Positions 6,212 through 7,022 of a stretch of 7,022 bases of DNA are shown here, one piece after another. A program made the translations under genes and the position numbers. Under the pieces are notes generated by a model. It worked only from the letters and a program-made list of their open reading frames with translations. It searched no databases and was not told the DNA's origin. Positions within the stretch are counted from its first letter, which is position 1; every line of letters begins with the position of its first letter. The stretch is from Lachnospiraceae bacterium (GTDB lineage Bacteria; Bacillota; Clostridia; Lachnospirales; Lachnospiraceae). The stretch spans positions 1 to 7,022 of the forward strand of contig JAFUXY010000109.1 in the NCBI GenBank assembly GCA_017477005.1, given 5' to 3'.

Positions 6212-7022
6212 GTGGGATTGGGAAACATGAAAACAGCGGTACTTTTGGCGACGTACAATGGAAGACGGTTCCTGGAGGCTCAGCTTGATTCGCTGATGGG
6301 ACAGACCGTGGCGGATTTTGTCATAGCGATACACGACGACGGATCGACAGACGGCACAGTTTCGCTATTGGAAAAATACCGGTCTAAGTTTCCGGAGCGG
6401 ATCGAGGTGGTAGAGGGGCCAAGCTGCGGCGGTGCGAAGGAGAATTTCTGGTTTTTGCTTTCGCAGGTCGAGGCGGATGTCTATTTTTTCTGTGACCAGG
6501 ACGACGTTTGGATTCCGGAAAAAATCGAACGCCAGCGGCAGGTATTATTATCATTCGATAATAATACTCCGGCGCTCGTTTTTTCAGATATGAAGGTCTG
6601 CGACGAGTCGCTTGGCACAATGGCGGAGTCCTTTTGGGATTATATTGGTAGAGATGCGGGGGAACTGAGGCTTCCGAGAGTGCTGATCGACAATCCGGCG
6701 GCAGGGACGAGCATGGCATTCAATCGCGCGCTGCGGGATGTGGCGGTGGGTACGGAGTTTGATTTATCCGGTGTTGAAATGCATGACGGATTTTTGTTGG
6801 CTTTGGCGCTTGGCTGCGGTACCGTGGAAAAGATGGACGAGGCGTTGGTCTTGTACCGACAGCACGGAGAGAATGCCTGCGGCGCAGCCCAATCCGAGAG
6901 TCGCTTGCAGCGAATCTTTCGCAATGCAAAAGAGGTTTTAAGCGGGCGGTTTTTGGAAAAGAAACGCGCCTTTCTGCGGTTGTCCAGGGCGGCGGCGGGG
7001 GAGCTTTCGAAGGCGAAGCAGA
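6212..7022 (+). CDS. Family 2 glycosyltransferase, rhamnosyltransferase-like, 3' end outside window
   Basis: The open frame runs off the window after 270 codons without a stop. It is a GT2 enzyme of the type often annotated as rhamnosyltransferase or RgpB-like. Numbered from the GTG, it shows VLLATYNGRRFLEAQLDSL (10-28), HDDGSTDGT (41-49), the hallmark CDQDDVWIPEKIE (94-106), FSDMKVCDES (124-133), NPAAGTSMAFNRAL (161-174), MHDGFLLALAL (190-200) and YRQHGENACGA (215-225). Two starts are possible: GTG at 6212, with AGGAG (6201-6205) 6 bases upstream, and ATG at 6227, which fits the family's N terminus more tightly but has a poorer SD. I prefer GTG on SD grounds. The SD overlaps the TAG stop of the preceding gene, consistent with coupling. 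Donor sugar is not determined. A perfect AT-rich inverted repeat lies within the gene. Confidence 0.9.
   Translation, partial: MGLGNMKTAVLLATYNGRRFLEAQLDSLMGQTVADFVIAIHDDGSTDGTVSLLEKYRSKFPERIEVVEGPSCGGAKENFWFLLSQVEADVYFFCDQDDVWIPEKIERQRQVLLSFDNNTPALVFSDMKVCDESLGTMAESFWDYIGRDAGELRLPRVLIDNPAAGTSMAFNRALRDVAVGTEFDLSGVEMHDGFLLALALGCGTVEKMDEALVLYRQHGENACGAAQSESRLQRIFRNAKEVLSGRFLEKKRAFLRLSRAAAGELSKAKQ
6542..6567 (+). repeat. Perfect 11-bp inverted repeat, 4-base loop, inside a glycosyltransferase gene
   Basis: GTATTATTATC (6542-6552) is the exact reverse complement of GATAATAATAC (6557-6567), with loop ATTC. Only 5 of the 26 bases are G or C, much lower than the surrounding gene. The repeat starts on a codon boundary and encodes V111 to N118 plus part of T119, between the CDQDDVW motif and the FSDM strand. 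No T-tract follows, so it is not a standard terminator. Its function, if any, is unknown. Confidence 0.8.

Noticed and set aside
3215..7022. Whether the glycan locus is part of a mobile element
   Set aside because: I saw no transposase, integrase, tRNA target site or terminal repeats, and no obvious change in base composition relative to the ribosomal genes by eye.

Overview
The window most likely comes from a Gram-positive bacterium of the class Clostridia, probably family Lachnospiraceae. Four things support this. rpsD lies inside the alpha operon, between rpsK and rpoA, whereas Bacillus keeps it elsewhere. Ribosomal protein S4 is the zinc-free type. L17 has an enlarged lysine-rich middle section that I remember from Lachnospiraceae L17 proteins. 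Shine-Dalgarno (SD) sites are strong throughout. The placement rests on recalled families, not on a search, and I do not name a genus.

Positions 1-3078 are the distal part of the ribosomal-protein/RNA-polymerase alpha operon, all on the + strand: rpsM (S13), rpsK (S11), rpsD (S4), rpoA (RNA polymerase alpha) and rplQ (L17). The five genes are complete, 24-80 bases apart, and supply 30S assembly proteins, the polymerase alpha subunit and a 50S protein. A Rho-independent terminator at about 3118-3150 ends the unit. Its T-tract overlaps the -35 region of a likely new promoter (3149-3177).

Positions 3215-7022 are a tightly packed surface-glycan locus on the same strand: a PAPS-type sulfotransferase-family protein, a 44-residue single-helix membrane protein (easily missed because of its size), a DUF4422 glycosyltransferase-like protein, a family 2 glycosyltransferase, and a second family 2 (rhamnosyltransferase-like) glycosyltransferase cut off by the window end. 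The first three junctions overlap by 1-4 bases. At the fourth, the SD site of the last gene overlaps the preceding stop codon. I infer one translationally coupled operon that builds and possibly sulfates a cell-surface polysaccharide. No polymerase, flippase, transporter or PAPS-synthesis gene is visible here.

The points most worth checking are the coupled small membrane protein, the sulfotransferase in a Clostridia glycan locus, the placement of this locus directly after rplQ where ecfA/ecfT/truA would normally follow, and a perfect AT-rich 11-bp inverted repeat inside the last glycosyltransferase gene. I found no RNA genes, CRISPR arrays, insertion sequences or integrases.
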